Assembly (NCBI GenBank): GCA_900618425.1
Contig: UZAN01039579.1
Span: 1-64,000, forward strand
Direction of reading: 5' to 3'
DNA: 64,000 nt
Origin: Echinostoma caproni
Lineage: Eukaryota; Platyhelminthes; Trematoda; Plagiorchiida; Echinostomatidae
The position numbers and the translations under genes were made by a program. The notes below the pieces were generated by a model, which ran no database searches, was not told the origin of the DNA, and saw only the letters and a list, made by a program, of their open reading frames with translations. The stretch's first letter is position 1. Each line of letters starts with the position of its first letter. Below, one piece after another: positions 1 through 12,534 of the stretch.

Positions 1-1060
1 GATGGATTTCATGACGAACCAAATCCTAGGATTCATCCACATCCTCAGGGTTTCGGGAATCCCAATTTATGAGCGATACAACCTGACGCATTTCAGGAAA
101 GGATGAACGCCACACATTCCGTCCGTTTAGGGTACGCCACGCCTCCGGTGTATATGCAGAACGGAGTGATCACCAAATGCAATTGGTGGAAGGAGGTCAA
201 TCCTAGTTGCATCTGATTGCCTCGGCGAGAGCACCAATTTAAGGATGGATTTGTGATCTCCAACTATCCGCGTGGGGACATGAACATGCAGAACACGCGA
301 GAGAGCCCGGACAGCAAAAAGAAGCTCTCTGGAAAACAGATCCATGTGCTGAGAGCAGATGTTAGTTTCACAATCAGTATGTGACGCATTGAAATCACCC
401 AAGACAAGACTATGCCAATCGCAGGCGTACCTTTGTATGCTGGCCAACAGCTCTGGAACGTACACAGCCGGTGTGCGGTAGATCACTCCAACTGTGGTAT
501 ACCCTCCGGCACAAGCTTGATTCTGCACCACATGGCTTCTCCAAATCCTTCCGGATGGGCGTTCTGCAGCACTTGAACAGGAAGATCCGAGCGGACAAAA
601 AGAACAACATCGCGACGTGACGATGATCGATCCGTCCGTAACACTGTGTAACCGTAGAGTGATATTTCGGAGTCCCAGACATTCGGTGCCAGCCAGATCT
701 TAGTGATTGCAAAAAGATTGGGATTGTGTGATACAACCCAGTCCTCCAACTCATCCCTTTTCCCCAGCATCCCTCGGATATTGGTTGAGGCTAGCACAGT
801 GTGCTTACTTCGCCATTCGCAGCTCAACCTGATTACCCCGTCCTTGGTTAAACAGTCTCCTTGGTCCTCCCTCCGACCAAGGGTAGCCAACGCAGCTGCG
901 GGCGCTTCCAATGGACACGGAAATCCCGTATACACAGATCAGTTTCCCCTTTTGCACGGCGCTCCCTGAGTTCTTCCAATGCAGTTTTCAGTTTACTGCG
1001 CTGGTCCGGATCAAGAGCCTTGAGGAACCGCAGGTAGTCTTGATGTTCCACTGTATACAC
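1..1060 (-). mobile_element. CR1/Jockey-like non-LTR retrotransposon, endonuclease region, runs off left edge
   Basis: Read on the minus strand this is the N-terminal part of a retrotransposon polyprotein. About 848-1060 encodes a charged segment (LEELRERRAKGETDLCIRDF) like the linker before the endonuclease in CR1-type elements. About 483-835 gives the first half of an endonuclease/exonuclease/phosphatase domain: LASTNIRG, an ITKIWL segment where the catalytic Glu is expected, then RTDR and VLFVRSDLP. About 127-531 gives the second half in another frame: GVIYRTP, LVLGDFNA and a terminal GDHS. A frameshift near 500 and a TAG within 1-126 show it is inactive. The last bases encode FPEMRQVVSLINWD and a DVDES segment, typical of the spacer before the reverse transcriptase, which must lie beyond position 1. 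The known role of such a domain is to nick target DNA for retrotransposition. Assignment to CR1 rather than another Jockey-group clade is inference. Confidence 0.8.
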
Positions 1061-4013
1061 TGTGTATCCACTTTATTACTTCGTTAACTGCAGAAAATTA
1101 ACCCTTCGGGTGCATAACGGGTTTCTGCATTTGCCGAAACCAGTTGGACCTGCTTTTGCTCTGACTGCATAAATCAGATCAAACAAATTACCGCTTAGGA
1201 GTTAGTTGATAAAAGTAGCATTAGACGCAGATAGAGCCTAAACTTCAATCATGTGACTTACAAAGCTAAAAAGAAAAGAAAATAGAGAGCAGAGCTGGTG
1301 AATGACGCATTCAATAGTGAAGGCAAATGTAAAAGGGTCAGAAACTTGAACATAACTTTCAATATTCGTATAAATATAAGTTAAATGAAATTCTCCATAG
1401 TATCTATCAGGTAGAGGCAGCGCGTAGAAGCAGTGTAACCGACTGAGTGGATGACCCAGTTTAGATCCACTTGCGGCAGAAGTTAAACAGTGAATAATAT
1501 CGGCGACAGGCGAAGCCATTCTAATCAGTTTTGGGGTAGCTTTTACAAAATGTTTTCGATGCATCGTTGAACTGACCGATTTACACAATTTCCTCCGAAT
1601 TTCCTCACTATACGATATGGAAAAAGAGTTATGCTTATTTCGGACTACGAATTAGTTCTCAGGTAAATCAATATACCTTGGACCCACTGTACCACGCGTA
1701 CGCTCTTTTTCTGCAGTTAGGCACTCCGAGTTAAACCAAAAGATTACTACTGCCACCGGTGGTAGCCTTCTTCATCCCATATCATTTATTCACGCTGTAC
1801 TTGTGACGGTTATCTCTTAGAGTTTTTGATCAACCGCTGCTTGCTTTACACCTAGTATCCGGTTTAGAATCAAGTTCTGTGTCACCTTTAAATGGTAAAG
1901 AGATGTACATAGACTTTTTCTCAGCAACGAACATCTTGGAGAACACCTTGTGTCTTTGCATCACAGGTTTCATCGAGTTTTTGTGAACACCATTATGCGT
2001 GGTTGAGAAATGGAGTGATTAGCTCAATCACAAGTGCCGTTGTGTCGCACCTCGTTGACGCTAGTCATATCGTAGACGTGACCGAAGCTTTCCGCTCTCT
2101 GTACAGAGCTAGAACGAGACGGTCAGTCAGCACCCGTCTCCATAAGCACCCTTAGTGTGCTCAGGAGCAATATGTGCAAACACTCAACATGTATATATAT
2201 ATATATATTTTAACACACGCCTGACGCCAGACTGTATATCAAACAAATCATGGTACAATAATCTTTATGAAAAAGTTAAACGTTCCATGATTTGACCAGT
2301 GACACGTCATGTAACATCCGAATTCGGGTCACCCATATGCAAAAGTGGGGACTCCTGAACATTTTAATTACTCTCCCTTCCTTTGTAAATCCATATGTGT
2401 AACTGGTTATGTACATAGTGTTGTAATGGCATGCTTCAGGTGCACAGAAAACGAGCTGGTTTACCAATTTTGAGTTCTTCTCTTCATGTGTTCTGTAGGA
2501 AAAGGATGTTTTCCATCTTTCCAGATCCTTTTCCAAATCCTTAAATTGGCCAAGCATCATTCAAAACTAAGATGTTTTATATTTTTATCAGTATATTTTA
2601 ATTTATCTAGTTCTACTATGATTTCATGGTTTTGGGATCCTGTAGTTGTTTAGACGCGATTTATGTCACACAATTCACCAAGTTCCCACGATTCGGAAAT
2701 AGGCATTCTGGTACAAGCATGTTGAAATTCTGTCCTATCGATCTTTCGACCACATAAACGTTTCACTGTCGCCCGCAAAACACTCATTGCCAATAGATCG
2801 ATTTAATGATAGTGCTTGCGAATCTAAAATCCATGTGAAATCTTGTTCAAATGATTGCCGTGCATCACAATAGATTCTCTGAAACTATAGTTCACGCACA
2901 CACAGCTGTTCTGATGCACGTCTGAATACGGTGAAGCTCACGCGATAGGTATGTGCTATTGAAAATGGACATGACATAGAAACTTTGAGGATCACGAATA
3001 CGAGAATAATATGAGTGCGCACACATCCAAGACTCCTGATGAACACTTGACCAATTGGTGCAGTTCTTAGCTTCGTTGTTGTCTTTGTTGAATTTTTCTC
3101 CGAGCTCACTGTTTAACTTGGGAATGTTTTGTTACAAGACTGGGAGATATTGCCTATAAAGCTTTGATTGAAATGCCTTGTGGTAGTTTTGAAGCTATTT
3201 TCTCGGGTACCTCTTGGCACGGAAGCCATCAAAATGAAATGCATCCAGGTCGGTTTTGGTGGTTTTGAGAAAACAATGCTTTCTTGATTTACTGTTTCCC
3301 ATAACTGTAGTTCTGTACGACTTTTGTTTGACAATAATCGGGTTTGGGCCAGCAGATAAGTCTGCCTCGAGCGAACTCACGTTGTCGCGCTCAGTCAATT
3401 TGAATCAATACTGAATTTATTTGTTGCGTAATCCATCGGATGCGCTATAGGCTTTGGGTCTTCTCCCTGAACTAACTCATTAAAATTCCAAACTATAATT
3501 TTTAAGAGCTTTCGGGAATGCAACCACTTTATTTTAGGTGAGAATTATTTATACGCAATTAATGTGAATCAAGTAATAATCTCAGGTCTACTCGATAAAT
3601 TAGAGAAAAAGATTTCTGTTGGACCCTATAATCAATCAATTTTGTCACACATTTCGGGGTTGGTCGTTCATTTAGTGTTTGTTTTTTCAAGCGAGCAAAA
3701 ATATATGGGAACGCACTGTGGGTTGATAACTATCTGGGAAGCTAAGCGCACCTCCTGCAATGCCGATGTCTACTTGAAAAGGTTAGGACGGTGCTAAGTA
3801 ACACATTCAGAATCCACCTACTGAAAACGTTCTCAGTAGCCAAAATCCAAATGGAAACATAATAAAATAAATATTTCACACGACACCAGGAAAGACAGTG
3901 GTGAACCAAGCTTACTTCCGATACTTACTTCCTCCTTCTTGTGTTTAAAATAGTTTAAAATATCAAATTAAGATAACGGACTGATGTGATGAATATGTAT
4001 GTTTGTTTGAGTG
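1061..4013. other. Intergenic DNA, no gene recognised
   Basis: Only short open frames without family motifs or convincing splice sites occur here. An alternating TA tract lies at about 2192-2209. The longest frame, 116 codons on the minus strand at 1238-1588, has no recognisable domain. Confidence 0.5.
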
Positions 4014-5240
4014 TAATTTGCAATCCCAACCAACAGGACTGACAACGGTGAACGCCTACTCCAACTTTGTGCTGACCACGGACTGTTTCTGTCAAGCACG
4101 AACTTCTCGCACAAAAAACGGCACCGCCTTACATGGANAATCGACCACATCGCCATCAGCCACCGCTGGAGAGGATCCATTGAAGACTGCCGCTCCTACT
4201 GGTCAACACCCGTAGACACGGACCATGCTCTGCTACCAGCGAGATTCTCCCTACGCCTGATAAACAACCGCAGAAAAGCCACCGAAAACGGATGCCCACA
4301 ATACACCATCACCGAAAGTTGCAAGTCGGCCTTCGAAGCCGAACTATCGGATTGCCTCTCAACTCAACCATCAGCCGGAGGACTCAGCGAACACTGGTCG
4401 GCAATCAAGGAAGCGATCCAAATTTCAATCAAAACAACGTCGAACTCTGGCGCACGATCAAAGCAAAAACGATGGATCTCTTCAACCTCGGTTGCCCTGA
4501 TGGACGCTCGCAAAGCCATTCCATCGGATTCAAGATACGACAAAGCGCGCAAATCCCTTAAACACCAGCTCATCAAGAGTCTGAGGAATGACCGCGAGAA
4601 GTGGTGGGTAGGAAAGTGCGGAGAGATGGAGAAGGCTGCGGCTATTGGTAATAATAATAATAATATTGGCAATCTTTTTCGTCTAATTAGGAGTACAGAA
4701 CCAAGGAAAGCAGGCGTAAGTGAGGTAATTAATGAGTCTGACGGCACACTGATTCAAATCCAAGAATGTCGTCTTGAACGTGGGGCAGAACATTTTAAGG
4801 CACAGTTTAGATGGTCCCCTTCGACACAAGACATTCCCCCATTCGATTCAACTGTGCAAATACTGTCAGTTGACATCAGTCCTCCATCTGAAATGAAGGT
4901 TACCCGAGAAATAAGTCACCTCAAACGGCATAAGGTTTCCGGCCCCGACGGGCTGTCCCCATCCGTTTTTAAGAATGGAGGTTCAGCCTTGGTTTTAGAG
5001 TTAACAAAACTCCTGGGCTCAGTGTGGGAGAAGGAAGAGGTTCCAACTGAATGGTGTGAATCGGTGGTCATACCGATTTACAAGAAAGGTGATAGATCCT
5101 CCTGTGAAAACCACAGAGGAATTAGTTTAATCAATATTGCCTCTAAACTTCTCGCCGGTATCATACTCCGCCGATTGTCTGCCGCACGTGAACGGTGTAC
5201 GCGTGAGAACCAGGCCGGTTTCAGACCTGGTAGAGGCTCA
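4014..5240 (+). mobile_element. RTE-like retrotransposon fragment (endonuclease C-terminus plus first half of reverse transcriptase)
   Basis: A single open frame runs from about 4017 to the TGA at 5271-5273, with one ambiguous base at 4138. It begins inside the endonuclease domain (TDNGERLLQLCADHGLFLSS, then IDHIAISHRWRGS and a VDTDHALL segment carrying the Asp-His pair). A helical linker with DREKWW follows. The finger region of the reverse transcriptase comes next: KVSGPDGLSP, PIYKKGDRSSCENHRGISL, ENQAGFRPGRG. These are hallmarks of RTE-clade elements, which are abundant in flukes. Homology stops just after GFRPGRG at about 5236, before the palm with the catalytic YADD, so the copy cannot be active. 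A deletion seems to have removed part of the endonuclease around 4138, and an AAT tract is expanded in frame. Loss of both ends is unusual, since 5'-only truncation is the rule. Confidence 0.9.
4649..4666 (+). repeat. In-frame AAT microsatellite inside the RTE reading frame
   Basis: Consecutive AAT units encode a run of five asparagines between the AAAIG and IGNLFRLIRST segments of the retrotransposon protein. The frame is kept because the unit is three bases long. Confidence 0.85.
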
Positions 5241-8043
5241 TACTGTAAACATGTAGTGCTTATTCATCCTTGAGGTTTACAAATCTAATCTGTATAGAGT
5301 GTTGGACAGGAATCGTCTGAATAACTAGCATCTAACTGAGTGTCAAATTCGTGGGAAACAAAGGGGAGTCACTTCGGTAGCTAAATGGATTAGAGATATA
5401 TTTAGTTTCTCTAAGTTCACCACGAAGAAAATAAATAGTATTAATAATATGCAAAGACAATCATACATGATAATATCACTCAAGTTCCCGTGATGGGTCT
5501 GAGGAGAGGTTTGAAAATTTGAATGATCAAATTGAATGTTATACAAACTTTTTCACAAGAAAACTAGCACAATTTTTCCTTATGACTATGTGAGTTGCCA
5601 AACTAGATACTTAATGATCCGAACTTCAGTGTGATTAGCGTTATAAACTGAAATTTTGTCCAGTAAAGCGTTCAGGAATCAGCTTACACTAAATATATAT
5701 TTTATGGATGGTACAGAGAAATGAAGAAAACAGATAGTTTCCGTAGTTGCGCACTTAGTGTAGTAGTTTGTTTCAGTCGGAAAAATACTTACTTTAGAAA
5801 TTCGTTTCACCGTTGCCAGACGATTATGCAACTAAATTGACTTTTGCTGAATGCTTTTTGTACGACCAGTAGCACTGTATTTATATTGGTTAAAATAAAA
5901 TCATTTCTATTCTTGCACACTTGCTTACATTTGAATCTGTCGGAAATGGGAAGAACACTGGAGGCTACTACTAGCCCATCCAAAAATTATGTGTTCACAT
6001 ACGGGTTGGTAGGAAGCTAGTACAAATTTTTGGTTAAGCAGCAAATCACGTGAGTTCCACTACCATTTAGTCAGGCGACGTTTTCGAGACTGGGCGAAAA
6101 ACCCCGGGGATGAAACCCTGTATACCAACTGCCGATTGTTAATCTTTGATCTGTTACACATTGCAGTCGACAGACAATGTCTGTGTATGACCCCAAATAC
6201 AAGCTCAACCATTGACTTGGATCATATTGCGCGCATGTGTACGCCAAAGTAGAACCAGTAAACGTTAAGTGTGCCAGCCACTGCATTGTTCTGCATACCG
6301 TCAATCTTCGGTGATACGGATAGCTTATTATAGATCTTACAATGCGGTGTCATCCGTTTGTTCAGTTCGATCCATTATGCATTGAAATTCATATGCCTTG
6401 AACGCTCACACTTTGCATGAAGAAGGGAACACTCCTGTAGGCAAACTTCCAACTTCCTTTTTATTCATTGTGTTTACAAACGTACGGCCGATTGAGAGTG
6501 AGGGTAATGGGGTGGACCAGAATTTTTACCGGAACGTATGTGTTTGGGTGGGTTATGCGGCTGCAGTGGGTTAAGAAAATGGGTTAGCCGAGCCGATGTG
6601 ATGCAACCTACACAGCTTGTTTACGACTGTTATTTTAGTGATAAATAAGACACAGGTCAGTTGAAAGATCTGCTAGCCCATGCTGTAACTGACGATATTA
6701 TACTATTATTTATTATTCTATAAAGAAGGTAAAGATCACTCAGTTTGAAACGACTGCACCAGTTGAATACAATGATAGAGAGCAGAGCCAATTTAACGGT
6801 TAACTTTCTAGTATTTAATGCAAATAAAAAGTGAACCTTGCACAGATTTCTGTCTCAGGAATAACACTGAATTTGTTTTCAGTATGAGAGTTCTCACTCT
6901 GTCCATAATAGGATGGGGAAAAATGACACTAGAACAGGTACCGGTGAACATAAAAAATAATTTATCCTAATAAAAAGGAGACCTATTGGCTTAATATTAT
7001 AATTTAATAGAAATTCATTCTGTTTCATGTTTTGAGCTATTTCTGTCTCATCAGAAATAAGAGCATTTGTATTCGGTCGTGCTTTTTCACCTAAACATCA
7101 AATTACTCCTGTTTATGCGGATATGCCATGAAAGTTCACATGTTGATTAATTTGAAGGTCATCGGTGCTATCTTACACGAACATGTTCAAAAATCTCCGA
7201 TTGGTATCACCCAAGTTGCAAATGTTTTGAATTATACCAATCGATTGAGGAAGAGTATCAAGCTGGTACTGGAAAATGTATGGACAAAGTAAGAAAACGT
7301 TGTGCAAACTGGTAATCGAGTGATAGACAACTTTTGATTCTGAAAAGAAATTGTAAGTCCCTAAACCCCAAAATTCGCCCTTCCGCTATTCACAGAGCTA
7401 AAGCTAACAGGGCTTGCTTCGATCATTGATAGTCGGATCTAATATGCCTGGTGATATTCTTTAGCCATGGCACCTTGTTGCCTTAAATCTGGTTTTGAGT
7501 TAGTCGTCCTATTAACTATCTTATGCAGAAATTGTTATGGTGAACTTATGTGGCCAATTTCGCACTAAATTTGTAGTTCATCAAATCGACCAAAAGACAC
7601 CGGCATATCTAAATATGCAAAAGAATTAGCTAACCGAACAACAACCAAAGATCTTGGCTGTTTAGGTGGGATAGGATTCAAACGTTTTGATGTGCCCATA
7701 TCTAGATATCGGATGAGTAATAGGGGTTTGTGATGTTTGTTTTTCTCTTCCGGAATGTGCCGGCTATTATATTCACTAGGTCGCCTTTCTTTGCTGCTGT
7801 TTGAAAACATTGCAGACATTCTTATATATGCAATAAAATATCTTCCTGGTTGTTGTTGTTATTGTATTTGTTACAAGCGTGGCATAGCCGGGGCAGTTTT
7901 TGTCCGACAGTTTCACCTCTTGTGTAACCAAAAAGCACTTCTTCAACAAATAAGGGGGAGAGGCAAAACGTTGTCTCGTTCTCCAAGGATAATGATATTA
8001 TCAGCGAGATACAGCACAGGCTCAGTATTTGAGGAAGTTAAAA
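5241..8043. other. Intergenic DNA downstream of the RTE fragment, no gene recognised
   Basis: After the reverse transcriptase homology stops there is no 3' untranslated region or tail recognisable as belonging to the element. Only short frames without motifs follow. Confidence 0.45.
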
Positions 8044-8269
8044 AAAGCCTCCCACCAAGTCTGGACTTCCATGCAGGTTACGGGCTGACTTGCCACATAC
8101 CTACAAGGCTCGATTGATATTCGTATTTAACTCACAGTTACTTGTGAGTAGTGTGTGTGAGATAACTGATATTGATCGGTTTGGCTGATTATCCTTCGAT
8201 CCAGCCTTATAGGTATGTGGCAAGCCAGCCCGTAACCTGTATAGAAGTCCCGACTTGGTGGGAGGCTTT
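8044..8269. repeat. 67-bp inverted repeat (8044-8110 and 8203-8269)
   Basis: The left arm 8044-8110 and the reverse complement of 8203-8269 are both 67 bases long and differ at five positions by direct reading. They share the core CAGGTTACGGGCTG. The spacer holds a segment (8121-8198) that recurs inverted at 8584-8659. The simplest reading is two copies of one repeat in opposite orientation, the right-hand one carrying its 3' part. Translations across the arms look protein-like on both strands (SLPPSLDF and SLPPSRDF), but this follows from the repeat and is not evidence of a gene. Confidence 0.85.
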
Positions 8270-8659
8270 CGATTGGAGTTAACAGGTTGTACCTGTGTCT
8301 CCCTTCGTTGCGTCGGGCCAAATGAACTGACTGACTATCACTGAAGACGACACCTGAATAAACATNACCTGAACAAACATGAATTATCAATTTGGTTCAG
8401 CCATGGCTGGTTGACGCAGTGGTAAAACACACACCTTCCATGCGATCGGTCCGGATTTCAACTCCCAGACGGGACGGTGGATATGATCTACTGATGAGTT
8501 CCAACAAGAGCGAAACTCGAGTCTAGTGCTTCGGAGTGTATGGTTGAATCGATGAACTGAGGATTGTGCGTGAAGATGAAATCCGAAGGATAGTCAGTCA
8601 AACCAATCAATATCAATTATTCCGCACACACTGCTCACACAACTGTGAGTTAAATACGA
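8121..8659. repeat. Second inverted pair, SINE 3' segment (8121-8198 and 8584-8659)
   Basis: The 78-base segment 8121-8198 matches the reverse complement of 8584-8659 through most of its length. Both contain TCGTATTTAACTCACAGTT and end in TATCCTTCG. This shows that the minus-oriented repeat at about 8115-8269 and the plus-oriented hammerhead SINE at 8401-8668 share a common 3' module behind different 5' modules. Confidence 0.8.
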
Positions 8660-8668
8660 AGTTAAAAA
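8401..8668 (+). mobile_element. tRNA-derived SINE with hammerhead core
   Basis: The 5' end resembles a tRNA. An A-box-like block, TGGTTGACGCAGTGGTAAAA, lies at 8408-8427, and a degenerate B-box-like block, GGTCCGGATTTCAACTCC, lies about 30 bases later. A hammerhead core follows at 8491-8515. The 3' module is shared with the inverted repeat at 8121-8198, and the copy ends near an A-rich stretch at about 8661-8668. tRNA-headed repeats carrying hammerhead ribozymes are known from schistosomes (Sm-alpha) and related flatworms. Family identity here is inference from architecture. No clear target-site duplication was found. Confidence 0.6.
8479..8550 (+). ncRNA. Hammerhead ribozyme motif, probably degenerate
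   Basis: CTGATGA (8491-8497) and CGAAAC (8511-8516) are the invariant core strands. Between them GTTC can pair with GAGC (one G-U pair) around a short loop, giving stem II. Stem III can form from ACTC (8515-8518) and GAGT (8534-8537). In that register the cleavage-site base is G (8538), while active hammerheads need A, C or U. Stem I pairing between 8479-8490 and bases after 8538 is weak. The motif is therefore recognisable, but this copy may not cleave. Confidence 0.55.
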
Positions 8669-11600
8669 ACTCCCGTCGGTTTAAATGTATTTGTCTGTTG
8701 TGCTGAGAGTTGTTGTTAGTTATTCTCAGGAGTTTATTGTTTCTCTTTCAAACGATTTTGTTAACGAATAAAGTGAAATTATTAATGAAACGTGGTTCCA
8801 CAGCGTTTCGAGTGTGAAGCCACACTAAAATCATTGATCTTACACAACAATTACAAGAGTTTCAGCATATTTAATAAACAACATTGTTTGACTAAGGGCA
8901 AGTGTAGAAAAGTGCGAAAATACAATTTTTTTTACCCCTGTAGTCACAAGTGTGAAGCACGTAAACACAGACATCTGACGGAACGTTTTACCGACAATTG
9001 GAAGCTGTTTCCTTTGGCTTAATTTTTCCTGTAAGTTTGAGCCAGGTAAAATCTTCGAGGTGTTACTGCATTCTACCATGAACAAAAGCTAGTCAAATGC
9101 TTCATTACAGTTCTTTAGCACAGTGGAGGCCAGTGTGCTCTTAAGCGGTCCCGTGATAGGGGCGCAGAGTTTTCCTGTTCCATTGTTGCACGTGATAGTT
9201 TTATTATCCATTAGTGCTGTTCTCAGTAATGTTTGTAGCTAGGCCATAAATGTTCATTACTCTTACTGTGACCGGTAGATTACTATAGAGATGCAACAAG
9301 TTCTAAGCTTCCCAAACGATTTGCTTGTTCTTTAGCTATATGGGGGTCGCTCTTCTTACCAAGAACCTAATTAGTCTGAGCAACTCTCCTACTGACCGGA
9401 AGATTTGCGGACAGCAATATCTTTGAGCTTGGTTTCATATTCAACTACTAATAAACAATTTATGAGCAAAGCATACTAGTCTGTGCAATTTATTGTTTAA
9501 TCGCGCGAAAATTACTCACGTTCGATCATACGATCCCCGCGCGTTTAGAATTAAGAGCATGTTCAATCGACAAGGGACAGGTAAAACGGAGGATGGCAGT
9601 TGAGTGTCGTGATTTGTAAGTTGTCCATTCTAATCTGTAAACAAAGAACATGCCTGACAAACACAATGGGACAACCAGCTTTAGGAAGTCAACTGACCTA
9701 ATCACTGGTACCACATGCCCTATCGACATGGAATTGTAAACCTGTTTATTTGCGTGACTGGGGCACTTGGTCCGATGTAACAGGGTCAAGTGTGATGCAG
9801 GCTATCGATAATATGTCAGAGGTGAGTGATGTGGATCTCATCTGACACTTGCAACCTTGCTCATACAAACAATATCCGGTCTAAAGGTTCACACGCACCT
9901 TTGCGTTCACTTTGTGGTGTGTGTTCATGCGTGAGATGAAATGCTGGTGTGCTTTTTATTTCGGTGTACGGTCGATTGTACAAACGCACGAGGCCAAGAA
10001 CAATCTTCGTTTCAATACCGGTAGTTCAGTTCGCAGTTATAGAATCATATTTCATCGGAGTAAAGCAACTAGCCTATGCGTTACTGTGCGTGTTTATGGG
10101 GAGATTTAACACATGGTTTAAGAATTAGTGCAGTAGATGTACATATATGCGAATATCGATAGAAATGAGAATGAAATTCACCAGTGTGGTGTACAGAAGA
10201 AAATTACCCGAAGGTAGATGACTATTGACGTAGGAATAACCAAGAATAAATGAAGTGCAGAATCATACTGTCTCTGTTTCTGGAGGGGCGTAAGGAGAGA
10301 AGCCTGTTTGTGAATTCAACGCAGCTTTCATAGTTTTCTAATGTAGACACTACTATTCATTTATCTCATCCACAAACTTATCACCTTCGTCGAAATGCTT
10401 GAAAATAAAACTCTCCCAAAGCAGTTCTTTAGATGCCAATATGTTATTAAAAACAAAGTTTCACGGACTTTGGAAACAATGCGAAATCTCCTTTATATAT
10501 GGGGACAGTATNAGTGGTGAAAATACGGGCTAACATAAACTTCACAATGAGGTTTATGGAGATTGTTTATTTTTTCTGAGCTTTTATACAAAAAAAGGAC
10601 AGTATTTGGAACTTTCGTGCAAGCGTGAGTAGAACTGGATAGAATATGTGTGAATCGCATCAAGGGTGTTGAATCTAACTGTAGCTCTACATGTGCTTCA
10701 TTGAAGACATTTTTCCAGCCACCTATTTGTCATCTGACACTGTTTGGACCGGACACATTATCACCTGACATTCGGTGCCCGAACTAACCGTTCACTGCTA
10801 ACTATCCCATTAATTTTTTTACTTACCAAACTCGGGTACTCTCAATCCAGCTCGTGACCACTGTTCCTGACCCTAATATAGAGTAATTCACTCTGCGCTC
10901 TGGTTGGCTATTTGGTTGATCTCATCTAGACTGGTCCTCTGTCCTACCTCTGCGTTATACCAACCCCTGTGCTTGAAGACGTGGTTTGCACGATTCGTTC
11001 TAGATTGCTATTGTTCAGACATCCACTGGAAAATGGGACGATTTAAGGTGTGTTGTTTATGCAGTTATTACGTTTAAATTCCAGTATCACATTGTTATTC
11101 GCTAGTGTTTGGAGTAAAATAAGCTTCGAGAATATTTGGACTTGGTTTTTGAGGTTACTTATCAATTAGCGTCGGTTTAGATAAGAATGTGAATATAAAA
11201 CGGATTTGATAGACTCAGCTTTGGGAATGCTTCAACGATCGAAACAAAGATCAGGGAGACTACGTAACAATCTAAAATAGTGGTTTTTTTGGTTTGAGAC
11301 GGAAGAAAACATCGATTCAAGGGATCGGGGCAAAACGAATCGTGAAGTTGATCAAGACTATCTTGAAAAGAGCGGATATTGTTCAGACTAGTGATGTGTG
11401 GTTATTTCGAAGACCTTACCAATCGGACCCTTTCCCTCACATGTGAGTTATGCAGTGCAACAAAAGCTTACAGTAGCAGAAAGGTGAAGTCAATGGGGCT
11501 GCATCCGCCTAGACTTTACAAGAGATTGGTTTTATCAGAGGTATCCTTCAACATTTGGAGATAGTTTGGGACAACCAACATAGGTCAAAAAATTTAACAA

Positions 11601-12534
11601 CATGTACTACAAGTTACTCACGGTACGATTTTAATGGGCAGTGTCAATACATCGGCTCGGTGAGCTGTGTCGGTTTGGAGCCCCCTGAAGACTCTAAAGA
11701 ATCAAGATTTGGAAAGAAAGTTGGAGGGAGCTTGATCCAGATGCTTCGGTGAATTGACAATTTAATTCTTCAACGGTGAAAAATAGACGTCCCGTGGGAC
11801 ACGGAGACGCCGCAAGGTAGGCCACATCTTTTACCGAAGAAAATCCCAAAGTGCATTACATTCAAGCTTTTAACTTCGGTTTAAATCAAACATATAGCCG
11901 TTTTACATTGTTACGCTTACCAATCATATAAACCATCTCTTGGGGACGTGAGAGGAAAACGTAGAAAGAATTCAGAAAGAATATAGATAATTTCGACCGG
12001 GTGACAATAGCCACAGTAGAAATTAAGATAATCGGTCAAATGTGCACCTGATGAAGTGAAATGACTATTGGTGAACACAGGGAATTTGGGCGGAGAAACC
12101 AGTTTTCTAAGCCTGGTTAAGTTCTCTAGGGAAAAACTCTCTCTGGGGTTCGGAATGAGGGTCGAAAGTGTCGCTAATCACTTATTTTTGATTTACTTGT
12201 CGAAAAAATACACATCGTACAGTGGTCTCAAGTGCTCGCAAGAGCGCATTTAGGAATATGAAATAAATTAGGATTATTTACGTACATACAATCGACCTCA
12301 GCGTTAATTTGAGTGGGATAATTTTTAGGGTTTACGCAACTTAAGGCAGTTCGGAAGGATGCGTCAAAGCGACTGAGCGTGCCTGCGGCAAAGCACACCA
12401 AGGGCTGCTCTATGCAGTTGACAAACTGTTCTGATTGGTTGACAGCGAAGTATGTTATATCAGAGTGGATACATTAGGGGCGTCGCATGTGATCCCAAAA
12501 TGGTTAAATCGGAACATACTGAGTGAGCGAGGAA
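8669..12534. other. Intergenic DNA, no gene recognised
   Basis: Only short frames occur. A minus-strand segment 9526-9634 follows a good acceptor-like run (TTCTTTGTTTACAG) but hits a stop before the next donor. A 21-base segment at 9801-9821 is bounded by AG and GTGAGT on the plus strand. Neither has a recognisable product. Confidence 0.45.

Noticed and set aside
7737..8390. Plus- and minus-strand frames of 126 and 87 codons with matching SLPPS-DF segments
   Set aside because: The similarity is the inverted repeat read on both strands, not two related genes.
9526..9634. Minus-strand segment after a strong acceptor (TTCTTTGTTTACAG)
   Set aside because: The best frame stops 12 bases before the next donor and no upstream exon was found. 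Terminal-exon status cannot be supported.
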